DNA of 64,000 nucleotides, taken from the NCBI GenBank assembly GCA_021648485.1, contig JAKISS010000008.1, forward strand, positions 1-64,000, in the 5' to 3' direction. Shown one piece after another: positions 30,252 to 42,094 of this stretch; positions within the stretch are counted from its first letter, which is position 1, and every line of letters starts with the position of its first letter. The notes beneath the pieces were generated by a model. That model was given only the letters and a program-made list of their open reading frames with translations, did no database searches and was not told where the DNA came from. The DNA is from Gammaproteobacteria bacterium (GTDB lineage Bacteria > Pseudomonadota > Gammaproteobacteria > SZUA-152). A program made the translations under genes and the position numbers.

Positions 30252-30428
30252 ACACAACACCGTAGGGTGGGCTTATACTCCATCTCTCGCACCATGACTG
30301 GTAATTATTTGGCAAAGGATGTTATCGGCATCACACGTATAAACAAGTTTGACGCGCCACCCGAAGGCCGTTAGGTTCATACATAAAATTAACGACAAAC
30401 ATACTTTTAAGATTATTTTGAGGCTGAC

Positions 30429-30848
30429 ATGAAAAAATATAAAGGGAAATGCAGTTGTGGAAATATAGAATATTGCTTTGAGGGAGAACCCATTAATTCA
30501 GCATTTTGCTATTGTAAAGAATGCCAGATACATACCGGTTCTGATAAATGGTTTGGGGTATGGGTGCCTGTCGATAAATTCGAATTTACCAAAGGTACAC
30601 CGACAAATTTTACCCGCCTTGGGGATTCTGGAAAAAACATGAATCATCAATTCTGTGGTGATTGTGGTGCGACACTATGTGTGGAGGTCACCGTCGGTAA
30701 TTTTTATTCTGTCGCAGCATCAACACTAAGCGACAGCAATGAATTCTCTCCCCAGATGGCTATTTATACTTCATCAGCCCCTAAGTGGGCAGTATTCCCA
30801 GCCGACATCCCAAGGTATGAAATTCTTCCTCCGGGGCTGGGGGATTAA
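30429..30848 (+). CDS. GFA (glutathione-dependent formaldehyde-activating enzyme-like) zinc protein
   Basis: GKCSCGNIEYCFEGEP, FCYCKECQIHTGS, FCGDCGATL cysteine pattern. Confidence 0.9.
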   Translation: MKKYKGKCSCGNIEYCFEGEPINSAFCYCKECQIHTGSDKWFGVWVPVDKFEFTKGTPTNFTRLGDSGKNMNHQFCGDCGATLCVEVTVGNFYSVAASTLSDSNEFSPQMAIYTSSAPKWAVFPADIPRYEILPPGLGD

Positions 30849-30938
30849 GAAACATGCATATTCTTTATTAATCCCCCAGTTACCAGTCGGCGGCTTTTTG
30901 TCACCGATAATTCTAGAAAACTCAACTGGGTACAGGTT

Positions 30939-32771
30939 TCATTCCACGGTAACTGATTTCGCAAGGTTACGCGGTTGATCGACATCAGTACCTTTAAGTA
31001 CAGCCACGTAATAAGACAACAATTGCAACGGAATGGTATACACAATAGGCGACATGGCGTCATCCACTGGCGCAACATTTAATACCTGTATGCCTTCGGC
31101 CTGTTGTAACTCAGAATGCATATCAGCAAACACCAACAATTCACCACCACGGGCGCGCACTTCCTGTAAATTGGATTTTAGTTTTTCCAACAATTCATTG
31201 TTGGGTGCCACTGCAATAATAGGCATATTTTCATCCACCAACGCCAGCGGGCCATGTTTCAGTTCACCTGCGGGATAGGCTTCGGCATGAATATAGGAAA
31301 TCTCTTTGAGCTTGAGCGCACCTTCCATCGCCACCGGGTATTGTGCGCCACGCCCTAAAAACAAGGCATTGTGTTTGTCAGCAAATTGTTTGGCAATTTC
31401 CTGAATAGGTCCATCGAGCTTTAATACCCGGTCAATTTCACCGGGTAATTTTTCCAGCTCGCCGACCATGCGGGCCTCATTTTCTGCTGATAAACCATTA
31501 CGCCTACCTAAGGCAATCACTAACAACATCAGCGCCACCAGCTGTGTGGTAAACGCTTTGGTGGAAGCAACACCGATTTCCGGGCCTGCCCGCGTTAGCA
31601 ACACGAGGTCAGACTCCCGTACCAACGAACTTTCTGGCACATTACAGATTGACAGGGAATGACCAAAGCCCAGACGTTTCGCTTCTTGTAACCCGGCCAG
31701 CGTGTCCGCCGTTTCGCCTGATTGTGAGAGGGTGACGATAAGCGAATTATTGCGCACCACCGGTTTGCGATAACGAAATTCGCTGGCAACTTCAACGCTG
31801 CATGGAATACCAACAATGGATTCCAGCCAATAACGACCAATCAACCCTGAATGATAGCTGGTACCACAAGCAATGATGTGTACGCCTTGCACTTTGTCAA
31901 AAATATCCGGCGCTGCTGCTCCGAATGCCTGTTCCAATACCCGGCCACCACTGATACGGCCTTCCAAGGTATCGGCAATGGCTTGGGGTTGTTCATAAAT
32001 TTCTTTGAGCATGTAGTGGCGGTATTCACCACGATCCACTGCATCGGCTGACAATTCACTCTCTTTGATGGGGCGCTGTACTTCGTTGCCCTGAGCATTG
32101 TAAATAACGAGGCTGTCGCGACGAATATCCGCAATATCACCTTCTTCCAAAAAGATAAATCGTTGTGTTACCGGTAACAACGCGGCCACGTCCGAGGCAA
32201 TAAAATATTCGCCAATGCCCACACCAATCACCAACGGACTGCCCCGGCGGGCCGTAATCAGGCGTCCTTCTTCTTTTGCGCTGATCACTCCCAAGGCATA
32301 CGCGCCATCAAAATCACTGACAGCGGCACGCACCGACGCCAGCAGGTCTTTGCCTTGTCCAACGTGATAGTCATAGACTTGATGAGCCACGACTTCTGTG
32401 TCGGTTTCCGAGGTGAAAATGTGTCCTGCCTGCGTTTGCATTTCACGCAGCTGTTCGTGATTTTCAATAATGCCGTTATGCACTACCGATACGATGTCTC
32501 GGCAAATATGCGGGTGGGCATTGTTTTGACTCGGAACCCCGTGGGTGGCCCAGCGGGTATGCGCAATGCCCATTTTACCATTGAGCTTTCCGTCCATTGC
32601 CTCTACCAGCGCGGCAACCTTGCCCATGGAACGCACACGATCCAGTTTGGATGCGCCATCCAATACGGCAACACCTGCGGAGTCATAACCCCGGTATTCA
32701 AGGCGGCGTAAGCCTTCCACCAGAATAGGTACTACGTCTCTGTCTGCTACTGCACCAACAATTCCACACAT
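30939..32771 (-). CDS. glmS: Glutamine--fructose-6-phosphate aminotransferase
   Basis: [36 protein letters not shown]-terminal DQPRNLAKSVTVE. Confidence 0.97.
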   Translation of the reverse strand: MCGIVGAVADRDVVPILVEGLRRLEYRGYDSAGVAVLDGASKLDRVRSMGKVAALVEAMDGKLNGKMGIAHTRWATHGVPSQNNAHPHICRDIVSVVHNGIIENHEQLREMQTQAGHIFTSETDTEVVAHQVYDYHVGQGKDLLASVRAAVSDFDGAYALGVISAKEEGRLITARRGSPLVIGVGIGEYFIASDVAALLPVTQRFIFLEEGDIADIRRDSLVIYNAQGNEVQRPIKESELSADAVDRGEYRHYMLKEIYEQPQAIADTLEGRISGGRVLEQAFGAAAPDIFDKVQGVHIIACGTSYHSGLIGRYWLESIVGIPCSVEVASEFRYRKPVVRNNSLIVTLSQSGETADTLAGLQEAKRLGFGHSLSICNVPESSLVRESDLVLLTRAGPEIGVASTKAFTTQLVALMLLVIALGRRNGLSAENEARMVGELEKLPGEIDRVLKLDGPIQEIAKQFADKHNALFLGRGAQYPVAMEGALKLKEISYIHAEAYPAGELKHGPLALVDENMPIIAVAPNNELLEKLKSNLQEVRARGGELLVFADMHSELQQAEGIQVLNVAPVDDAMSPIVYTIPLQLLSYYVAVLKGTDVDQPRNLAKSVTVE

Positions 32772-32880
32772 GATTGATTCCAGTCTCCAGGTTTGAGTCA
32801 CGAGGTTAGTCCCGCACTCTGTAAAAACCAAATTTTGTCATAAAAGCCTTTATTCAGGCTTAACACCACCGTCATCTTCC

Positions 32881-33356
32881 TTGATTCCAGTCTGCACTGG
32901 AATCACAAACAGGGAGCGACTTTTCCCTTTCAGCTTTCTTTTGTTTTTCCGGGCCTTTTCCAGCTTTATACTGACACCTGTTTTACCCGACTCAGGGTTA
33001 ACGTTTCTGCCGGCGTATCACGAGTGATGGTGGAACCCGCACCGATAGTCGCACCATCAGCAACTACCACCGGCGCAATAAGCTGAGTATCAGCACCACG
33101 TTAGAACCAACCGTAACACCATCGCCCAATTCCACCCAGCCTTCAATTTCACAGATCTCATCCGAGTTCGCGGTGTTAATTGCCACACCATCTGCCACAG
33201 CAAAACCACGATGTCCGTCAGATAATATTCTTTTTGGGCATTATTGTTGTCGAGTCTGGCAATCCATTTTTTGAGCATGTCCGCTTTTACTGCCAACATG
33301 CCGGTGTTGATCTCATCAATGGCCAGCTGTTCTATGCTGGCATCTTTTTGTTCAAC
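32881..33356 (-). pseudogene. Decayed partial duplicate of glmU 3' region (internal deletions)
   Basis: 32881-33091 aligns to 34209-34419, 33091-33137 to 34741-34787, 33140-33356 to 34961-35178, each near-identical. Confidence 0.92.
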
Positions 33357-33362
33357 AATTTC

Positions 33363-33620
33363 CTACTGATAAATCGCCCCTCTTGAGCCAACATCAAGTA
33401 TCCACACTAACAATTTATCATCTTCGATTTCGTATACAATCCTATAACTACCCACTCTCGCTCGATACGCATTGTCGTGGCCAGCTAATTTTTTGGTATC
33501 TTTTCCTCTAGGGGTATTTTTGAGATAGTTCAATTTTTTATCAATCCTCAATCGAATATCCCCTGGTAATTTTTTATATGCCTTCGTTGCTTTTTTGCTA
33601 AATTTTACTTCATATGCCAC
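33363..33620 (-). CDS. RelE/ParE-type toxin
   Basis: VKFSKKATKAYKKLPGDIRLRIDKKLNYLKNTPRGKDTKKLAGHDNAYRARVGSYRIVYEIEDDKLLVWILDVGSRGAIY; GTG start with AAAGGAGA upstream. Confidence 0.92.
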   Translation of the reverse strand: MAYEVKFSKKATKAYKKLPGDIRLRIDKKLNYLKNTPRGKDTKKLAGHDNAYRARVGSYRIVYEIEDDKLLVWILDVGSRGAIYQ

Positions 33621-33756
33621 ACTTTTTATCTCCTTTTTCTTTCACTCCCGTTACAAATTCCCATTCATCCATCTTTTCCTTCCCATTATTTTGTTCCTCT
33701 TTTTGCTTCTCTATGTTTTGTAAATCCTCAAAGTCTTCGGTCAAATCAGTTTTCAT
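33610..33756 (-). CDS. Small charged protein between antitoxin and toxin (unknown)
   Basis: [48 protein letters not shown]; start overlaps antitoxin 3' end and stop overlaps toxin 5' end. Confidence 0.55.
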   Translation of the reverse strand: MKTDLTEDFEDLQNIEKQKEEQNNGKEKMDEWEFVTGVKEKGDKKCGI

Positions 33757-33979
33757 CTTTTTCTCCCGATTCATGAAATTCATTAACAGTTTCACGATCA
33801 ACCCTATCTTCTTCTTCTTCAACTTTTTTTAGAAAAAAACTGTATGCTTCTTTTGTAATAACTATTCCAGAAAGGTTTCCGTTATCGCTAAAAATACCAA
33901 TATCTTCTTCAATGGGGTTTTCCTCATCCAATAGGATTTTTAGCTTTTTTCCAATATCATTTTTATTAATTTTCCTCAT
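33746..33979 (-). CDS. Antitoxin partner of the RelE-type toxin
   Basis: [51 protein letters not shown], acidic antitoxin-like C-terminus; upstream in the same operon. Confidence 0.75.
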   Translation of the reverse strand: MRKINKNDIGKKLKILLDEENPIEEDIGIFSDNGNLSGIVITKEAYSFFLKKVEEEEDRVDRETVNEFHESGEKDEN

Positions 33980-34040
33980 TTCTTGCTCCTGTATAACGTT
34001 TCACTTAAGTTTTGTAAGTAAATCGTGCTTACGCAACGCA

Positions 34041-34206
34041 CCAACAACTTGCCCATGGAACTGGAACGCACACGATCCAGTTTGGATGTACCATCCAATA
34101 AGGCAACACCCTCGGAGTCATAACCCCGGCATTCAAGGCGGCGTAAGCCTTCCACCAGAATGGGCGCTACGTCTCTGTCTGCTACTGCACCAACAATTCC
34201 ACACAT
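34041..34206 (-). pseudogene. Truncated duplicate of glmS 5' end
   Basis: Reads [55 protein letters not shown], then leaves glmS homology. Confidence 0.93.
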
Positions 34207-34257
34207 GATTGATTCCAGTCTGCACTGGAATCACAAACAGGGAGCGACTTTTCCCTT

Positions 34258-35640
34258 TCAGTTTTCTTTTGTTTTTCCGGGCCTTTTCCAGCTTTTTACT
34301 GACACCTGTTTTACCCGACTCAGGGTTAACGTTTCTGCCGGCGTATCACGGGTGATGGTGGAACCCGCACCGATGGTCGCGCCATCAGCAACTACCACCG
34401 GCGCAATAAGCTGAGTATCGGAGCCGATAAACACATTATCACCAATAATCGTTTGGTACTTGTTTGCTCCGTCATAATTGCAGGTAATCGTACCTGCACC
34501 CACGTTCACATTTGTACCCATGGTCGTGTCACCCATATAACTCAGGTGGTTTATTTTACTGCCCTCTGCAATGTCGGATTTTTTAATTTCGACAAAGTTA
34601 CCCACTTTTACGTTATTGGCCAGGTTAGTCTGCGGTCGTAGCCGGGCAAACGGGCCAATGTCACACTGCGTACCGATAACACTTTCTTCCAGCACACTAT
34701 TGGCGTGTATGTGTGTGTTGGCACCGATACTGACATTTTTCAGCACCACGTTAGAACCAACCGTAACACCATCGCCCAATTCCACCCGGCCTTCGATGAG
34801 CACATTGATATCAATTTCAACATCACGACCGATCATCAGCTCACCGCGCACATCAAAGCGGGCCGGGTCTCGCAAAGTCAGACCATCATCCATCAATTGT
34901 CGCGCCTGGCGCAATTGAAAGGCCCGTTCCAGTTCGGCCAGTTGACGTTTGTTATTTACGCCTTCAATTTCACAAATCTCATCCGGATTCGCGGTGTTAA
35001 TTGCCACACCATCTGCCACAGCAAAGCCAACAATGTCCGTCAGATAATATTCTTTTTGGGCATTATTGTTGTCGAGTCTGGCAATCCATTTTTTGAGCAT
35101 GTCTGCTTTTACTGCCAACATGCCGGTGTTGATCTCATCAATGGCCAGCTGTTCTGTGCTGGCATCTTTTTGTTCAACGATACATTGCACTTTTCCTGCT
35201 GTATCACGCACGATGCGACCGTAGCCGGTAGGGTCAGTCAGCTTCGCCGTTAGCAAGGCCAGAGTATCTCCCGCAGTAGCGGCAACAAGCCGTTGCAAAG
35301 TCTGCACGGTAATCAAAGGTACATCACCGTATAACAGCAATACCAGGTGATCATCCGGGATGGTGGGTAACGCCTGTTCAACAGCATGCCCCGTACCAAG
35401 TCGTTCCGTTTGTTCGGCCCAATTAAGATCATAGGCTGACAAGGCTTTCTGCACCTGTTCACCTTCGTGACCGAATACGATGTGTATATCTGCCGCGCCC
35501 AGTTCCAGCGCATCCGTGATAACATGTTCCACCAATGGACGACCCGCAATGCAGTGCAGCACTTTGGGTAAAATGGATTTCATACGCGTGCCCTGACCGG
35601 CCGCCAGTACTACGACGCTAAGTGGTAAATTAACAAACAT
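34258..35640 (-). CDS. glmU: Bifunctional UDP-N-acetylglucosamine pyrophosphorylase/glucosamine-1-phosphate acetyltransferase
   Basis: VVLAAGQGTRMKSILPKVLH; left-handed beta-helix hexapeptides. Confidence 0.97.
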   Translation of the reverse strand: MFVNLPLSVVVLAAGQGTRMKSILPKVLHCIAGRPLVEHVITDALELGAADIHIVFGHEGEQVQKALSAYDLNWAEQTERLGTGHAVEQALPTIPDDHLVLLLYGDVPLITVQTLQRLVAATAGDTLALLTAKLTDPTGYGRIVRDTAGKVQCIVEQKDASTEQLAIDEINTGMLAVKADMLKKWIARLDNNNAQKEYYLTDIVGFAVADGVAINTANPDEICEIEGVNNKRQLAELERAFQLRQARQLMDDGLTLRDPARFDVRGELMIGRDVEIDINVLIEGRVELGDGVTVGSNVVLKNVSIGANTHIHANSVLEESVIGTQCDIGPFARLRPQTNLANNVKVGNFVEIKKSDIAEGSKINHLSYMGDTTMGTNVNVGAGTITCNYDGANKYQTIIGDNVFIGSDTQLIAPVVVADGATIGAGSTITRDTPAETLTLSRVKQVSVKSWKRPGKTKEN

Positions 35641-35828
35641 AGAAAATTCAAATCCTGTGCAATGAAATATGCGCCAATTTATGGCCTGAACGACTGCCTG
35701 TAATGTAAGGTAATCGCATATAAACTTACTTGTTGGATAATCAATTAAACATTAACTTTTTTGTATCTTATTTGGTTTTCAAAAATGAAGCTATTTAACA
35801 AATTCTACAAAATTATCTGGTTGTAACT

Positions 35829-36275
35829 TTAACAGTATTTTTTCTGGGCCTTAACAAGCGACTTATTATTCGTCAGCGCTTCTTTCGTATACGAATTCAA
35901 CGTAAATTCTATCTCCACATAGTCATATTTGCTTTCTCGAATCCACTGCATTTCTATTACTTCACCAACCATTTTCAACTTGAATACAGTTGACTCTGGA
36001 AATTCATCAAAAGTCGAAACAGCAAGATAGTAATTATTCCGACAAACACCCTGCGTCTCAATAAAACAGCTTTCGCCAAATATCGGGCTCTGATACAACC
36101 TGACGAGAAGATCCTTTTCTATGTCAGAGTCAAGATTATTGAGCTCTTTCATAGCACCGTACGCCATCGTGGCGCTCAGTTCACTAACACTCAAATCTTT
36201 TTTAACGGCGCTTTTAACAACAATATGGCTACACCCGGCGAGCAATATTACCATGAGGAAAAACAGCGTCTTCAT
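35829..36275 (-). CDS. Hypothetical lipoprotein
   Basis: Lipobox ILLAGCS at N-terminus. Confidence 0.6.
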   Translation of the reverse strand: MKTLFFLMVILLAGCSHIVVKSAVKKDLSVSELSATMAYGAMKELNNLDSDIEKDLLVRLYQSPIFGESCFIETQGVCRNNYYLAVSTFDEFPESTVFKLKMVGEVIEMQWIRESKYDYVEIEFTLNSYTKEALTNNKSLVKAQKKYC

Positions 36276-36394
36276 TGGAGCACCTAATTTACTGAAAAAT
36301 GAATATGATCGCCATGCCCTGGTACAGAATGATTGCTACCCAACGTTCTGCATAACCAAACATAGCGGAAAAATGTCCGAGCTTATTGCTTTTG

Positions 36395-36673
36395 TTAGGG
36401 CTTTTTTCTCATATGCTTAATTATTAAATCGGCTGTTTCACCAATTGAAGATAATTGCAACCATTCTTCATGGCTAGGGTTTACTGAAAAATGCTTCTTC
36501 AAATCCATAATCATCAATGTGGCATCATCTGTATTCATTTTAAAATCTTTTATTATATCTGTATTTTCATTTACAGATAATTTTTCACTTTCACTTAAGT
36601 ATCCTATATTATCAATAAAAGTTAAAATAACATGTTCAATCACTGCCTCTCTTGTGAGTTTTTCAGTTACCAT
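36395..36673 (-). CDS. Acyl-carrier-protein-like / DUF1493-like small protein
   Basis: ENTDIIKDFKMNTDDATLMIMDLKKHFSVNPSHEEWLQLSSIGETADLIIKHMRK resembles the ACP-like four-helix pattern. Confidence 0.5.
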   Translation of the reverse strand: MVTEKLTREAVIEHVILTFIDNIGYLSESEKLSVNENTDIIKDFKMNTDDATLMIMDLKKHFSVNPSHEEWLQLSSIGETADLIIKHMRKKP

Positions 36674-36682
36674 ACCCCACCC

Positions 36683-37235
36683 TCATTGTTTTTTATACAC
36701 ACATTGGCCAATACTAATAACATCAAATACAGCCAACCCAATTGCAGCAAAAGGTAATGCACGACCTATAATTCCAAAAATACGGATTGTTCCAAATGTA
36801 CTTTTAGCAACATTTGCGCTTATAGAGCCAGAGCGTAACCTTGCTCTCGGAAAAAATTTTATACCGTAGTGACTGATCAGATTCGTATACTTACTTGCGT
36901 TGCCATAGACTTCATGCCCTAATTTTATTTTTAATAGGGATGCTGGCAGCTCCAATGATCCCTGCCGCCGCTGTTAAGCCATAATGTTCTTTTGTACAAT
37001 CCCACAAATCATCCACTGTTACGCCATTATCTTTAATGTCAGCTACAGAAGAAAAATATTTAACTGTTTCAAACCCACTTTTATTATTTGATGGCAACAT
37101 TATTATCCCGCCATTATGTCTTGAGTGAAGCACCTCAGCTGCCAGTGCTCCAACATTTGGACTGAAGTCGGCACCACAAAATTTTAGATCCATTATTCCT
37201 GTGTGTATCGCGTGATATATATTAGTTTCTCTCAT
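36683..37235 (-). pseudogene. Frameshifted ORF pair (36912-37235 and 36683-36955), one ancestral hypothetical protein
   Basis: ...LTAAAGIIGAASIPIKN / KLGHEVYGNASKYTNLISHYGIKFFP join across an A-rich run (TTAAAAATAAAATTA). Confidence 0.65.
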
Positions 37236-37294
37236 TTCACTTTACCTCGGCGATTGTTTTTAGCCCTAACAGCTTGATAATGTACAGGCATTTC

Positions 37295-37472
37295 TTAATT
37301 TCCTTTTATAACATCATCAAAATCTACAGACTTATTCATTTCTTTTTTAGTATCAATGTTTTTCAATTCCTCGCGATCAATGATTTTTTCTTCAGCTTTC
37401 GCCAAAAGGATATTTTTCCAGTATTTTTAATACTATTTCCTGTGGAAAATAATTTAAGTTTACTTCTCTCAT
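37295..37472 (-). pseudogene. Small frameshifted ORF remnant
   Basis: MREVNLNYFPQEIVLKILEKYPFGES* in one frame; KAEEKIIDREELKNIDTKKEMNKSVDFDDVIKGN* continues one frame over. Confidence 0.4.
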
Positions 37473-37580
37473 CATGTACGCATCTTAATTGTTTGTGACG
37501 CCCAATAAATACCACCCGCCCTGAAACAAAACGTAGCCCAAATTATGGCCGAAATCATGAATTATAGTAAACACTCACGG

Positions 37581-37619
37581 CAATAAAAAAGGGCGGTAAA
37601 AACCGCCCTTTTTTATTGC
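37581..37619. terminator. Intrinsic terminator downstream of atpC
   Basis: CAATAAAAAAGGGCGGTAAAAACCGCCCTTTTTTATTG. Confidence 0.92.
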
Positions 37620-37635
37620 TTGTTTATCAATGAAT

Positions 37636-38064
37636 CTACCGACCGACTTTTTTCCGCAAACGGGAAATAGCCTGCAACTGTGCCATGGCTTCGGCAAGCT
37701 CTGCCGATGCAGCCGCATAGTCGATCTCGCCTTTCTGATCAGCCAACAGTTTTTCAGCACGCTCCTTGGCTTCAAGCGCTGCGGCTTCATCAATGTCGCC
37801 AGCACGTTGAGCGGTATCCGCCAGAATCGTCACAGCTTCGGGCTGAATTTCCAGCATACCGCCGGATACGTATAACACAATTTCATCATCACCCTGTTCG
37901 GTGATAATGCGCACTTCACCGGGTTTAATGCGTGTCATCAGGGGCGCGTGACGGGGCATGATGCCCAGATCACCCATCGCTCCCGGCGCAAACAGCATGG
38001 TCGCTGGCCCGGAAAAAATTTCCTCTTCAGCGCTCACAACGTCTACATGCATAGTCATCGCCAT
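37636..38064 (-). CDS. atpC: F1 ATP synthase epsilon subunit
   Basis: [42 protein letters not shown]. Confidence 0.96.
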   Translation of the reverse strand: MAMTMHVDVVSAEEEIFSGPATMLFAPGAMGDLGIMPRHAPLMTRIKPGEVRIITEQGDDEIVLYVSGGMLEIQPEAVTILADTAQRAGDIDEAAALEAKERAEKLLADQKGEIDYAAASAELAEAMAQLQAISRLRKKVGR

Positions 38065-38102
38065 AACCTCTCTCCTTACTTAACGAACTTTTTTGTGACG
38101 AC

Positions 38103-39527
<1,425 letters not shown>

Positions 39528-39577
39528 TTATTCGCTAAACGTTTTCACTAATAGCCTGCTGCTGGGAATCCCTTGGA

Positions 39578-40438
39578 TCAAACCGCTGCGGCACCACTGA
39601 CGATCTCGGAAATTTCCTGAGTGATCGCTGCCTGACGGGCCTTGTTATAGGCCAGGTTCAATTCATCAATAATATCACCGGCGTTATCCGATGCGGATTT
39701 CATTGCGACCATCCGTGCTGATTGCTCGCAAGCAACATTTTCCACGGCGGCCTGATAGACCAGCGATTCGACGTAACGTGTCAGCAAGTCGGTAATGACT
39801 TCTTTCGCTTCCGGCTCATAGAGATAGTCCCAGTGATGGGCATATTCTTTCTCTTCTTTAGCTTCAATCGGCAGCAGCTGATCAATGGTGGGCGTCTGAC
39901 TCATGGTGCTAACGAATTCGTTATACACCACAAACAAACGGTCAATCGTGCCATTATCATAGGCATCCAGCATCACCTTGATGGTGCCAAACATATCGTT
40001 AATGCGTGGGGCATCACCCAGGTGGCTGGTTTCCGCAGTAATGTTACTGCCCAGCCGTTTGAAAAAAGCGGTGCCCTTGGAGCCCATGGTACAAACATCA
40101 ATGCCCACACCTTTTGCATCCCATTCTCTCAGTGATCTCAGGGTGGTGCGGAACAGGTTGGCGTTCAATCCTCCGCACAGACCTCGATCACTGGAGACGA
40201 TAATAAAACCGACACGCTTCACTTCACGATCCTGCATGTAGGAATGTTTGTACTCCGGATGTGATTGCGCCAGATGATGGATCACATTGCGAATTTTTTT
40301 CGCATAAGGACGCGAGGCCGCCATGCGATCCTGCGCCTTACGCATTTTACTCGCGGCCACCATTTCCATCGCACGCGTGATTTTTTGCGTATTCTGGATA
40401 CTTTTGACCTTTGTGCGTATCTCTTTACCGACTGCCAT
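39578..40438 (-). CDS. atpG: F1 ATP synthase gamma subunit
   Basis: [32 protein letters not shown]. Confidence 0.97.
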   Translation of the reverse strand: MAVGKEIRTKVKSIQNTQKITRAMEMVAASKMRKAQDRMAASRPYAKKIRNVIHHLAQSHPEYKHSYMQDREVKRVGFIIVSSDRGLCGGLNANLFRTTLRSLREWDAKGVGIDVCTMGSKGTAFFKRLGSNITAETSHLGDAPRINDMFGTIKVMLDAYDNGTIDRLFVVYNEFVSTMSQTPTIDQLLPIEAKEEKEYAHHWDYLYEPEAKEVITDLLTRYVESLVYQAAVENVACEQSARMVAMKSASDNAGDIIDELNLAYNKARQAAITQEISEIVSGAAAV

Positions 40439-40499
40439 GCCTATCTCCTAACAGAAAGCTCCTAACGGAAAGCTCCTAACCTTAAATCTCGCGCTTAGC

Positions 40500-42041
40500 T
40501 TAATAGGTGCCGGATGTTTTAAACTTCTCGATAGCCGTCCGCATTTCAGCGGCGATGTCATCGTTAAAGTCCCCGTTCGCATCAATTTTCGCGAGCAGAT
40601 CGGCATTATTGGAACGCAAGAAGGAATGCAGTGCCGCTTCAAAATCTACAACCTTTTTCACGTCAACATCATCGATGAAACCTTCGTTAGCGGCAAACAG
40701 TGAGCATGCCATTTCAGCCACTGACAGCGGCGCATACTGCAACTGTTTCATCAGCTCGGTCACACGTTGTCCACGTTCAATCTGCTTCCGCGTGGTTTCG
40801 TCCAGGTCGGATGCAAACTGCGCAAAGGCCGCCAACTCACGATACTGTGCCAAGTCGAGACGCACGCCACCACCCAGCTTTTTAATGATCTTGGTTTGTG
40901 CAGCACCACCCACACGAGACACCGACAGACCGGCATTAATAGCCGGACGGATACCCGCGTTGAACAAGTCAGCTTCCAGGAAGATCTGGCCATCGGTGAT
41001 GGAGATCACGTTGGTGGGCACGAAGGCGGACACGTCACCAGCCTGAGTTTCGATGATCGGCAGCGCGGTCAAAGAGCCCGTCTTGCCTTTCACTTCGCCC
41101 TTGGTAAGGCGTTCAACTTCCTTTGCATTGATGCGCGACGCACGTTCCAGCAAACGGGAATGTAAATAGAATACGTCACCGGGATAAGCTTCACGACCTG
41201 GCGGACGACGCAGCAACAGGGAGACTTGGCGATAAGCCCACGCCTGTTTAGTCAGATCATCATAAACGATCAAGGCATCTTCGCCACGATCACGATAATA
41301 TTCGCCCATGGTACAACCGGAATAAGGGGCAATATACTGCATGGCCGCAGGATCAGCCGCCGTCGCAGCGACAATAATGGTATGTGCCAACGCTCCGTGC
41401 TCTTCCAGTTTGCGCACCACGGCGGCAACAGAAGAAGCCTTTTGACCAATGGCGACATAGACGCATTTAACGCCGGTACCTTTCTGGTTGATGATGGCAT
41501 CAATGGCGACTGCTGTCTTGCCAGTCTGACGGTCACCGATAATCAGCTCACGCTGACCCCGACCTACAGGCACCATGGCATCGATGGCTTTCAGTCCTGT
41601 TTGCACAGGCTGATCCACTGATTTACGTTCAATAACGCCCGGGGCGACTTTTTCGATAGGCTCCTGACTGGCGGCATCAATCGGGCCTTTGCCGTCGATA
41701 GGGTTACCCAGCGAGTCAACCACCCGACCCAACAAACCCGGGCCCACTGGCACTTCCAGGATACGACCCGTACATTTAACCTTGTCACCTTCGGTAATGT
41801 GCTCATAAGCACCCAGCACCACAGCACCTACAGAGTCTTGCTCCAGGTTCAACGCCATGCCGAAAGTGTTACCGGGGAATTCAATCATCTCACCCAGCAT
41901 CACGTCAGACAGGCCATGCACACGCACAATACCATCAGTAATACTGACGACAGTACCTTCGTTACGCGCCTCGGTGGAGACATCAAAATTTTCGATTCGT
42001 TTTTTAATCAGCTCACTGATTTCAGACGGATTTAATTGCAT
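40500..42041 (-). CDS. atpA: F1 ATP synthase alpha subunit
   Basis: [37 protein letters not shown]. Confidence 0.98.
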   Translation of the reverse strand: MQLNPSEISELIKKRIENFDVSTEARNEGTVVSITDGIVRVHGLSDVMLGEMIEFPGNTFGMALNLEQDSVGAVVLGAYEHITEGDKVKCTGRILEVPVGPGLLGRVVDSLGNPIDGKGPIDAASQEPIEKVAPGVIERKSVDQPVQTGLKAIDAMVPVGRGQRELIIGDRQTGKTAVAIDAIINQKGTGVKCVYVAIGQKASSVAAVVRKLEEHGALAHTIIVAATAADPAAMQYIAPYSGCTMGEYYRDRGEDALIVYDDLTKQAWAYRQVSLLLRRPPGREAYPGDVFYLHSRLLERASRINAKEVERLTKGEVKGKTGSLTALPIIETQAGDVSAFVPTNVISITDGQIFLEADLFNAGIRPAINAGLSVSRVGGAAQTKIIKKLGGGVRLDLAQYRELAAFAQFASDLDETTRKQIERGQRVTELMKQLQYAPLSVAEMACSLFAANEGFIDDVDVKKVVDFEAALHSFLRSNNADLLAKIDANGDFNDDIAAEMRTAIEKFKTSGTY

Positions 42042-42094
42042 TTTCTTTATTTCCTCTATTGGCGGTTCGTAACTGTCATTAATCGCAGTCAGCG

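Noticed and set aside
30848-30938. Possible Tn7 attachment site downstream of glmS
   Set aside because: The glmS 3' end is present, but there are no Tn7 ends or tns genes next to it; only ordinary intergenic sequence.
33976-34206. ORF annotated by the track as a glmS-like protein
   Set aside because: It is a truncated duplicate of glmS whose C-terminus is unrelated read-through; treated as a pseudogene.
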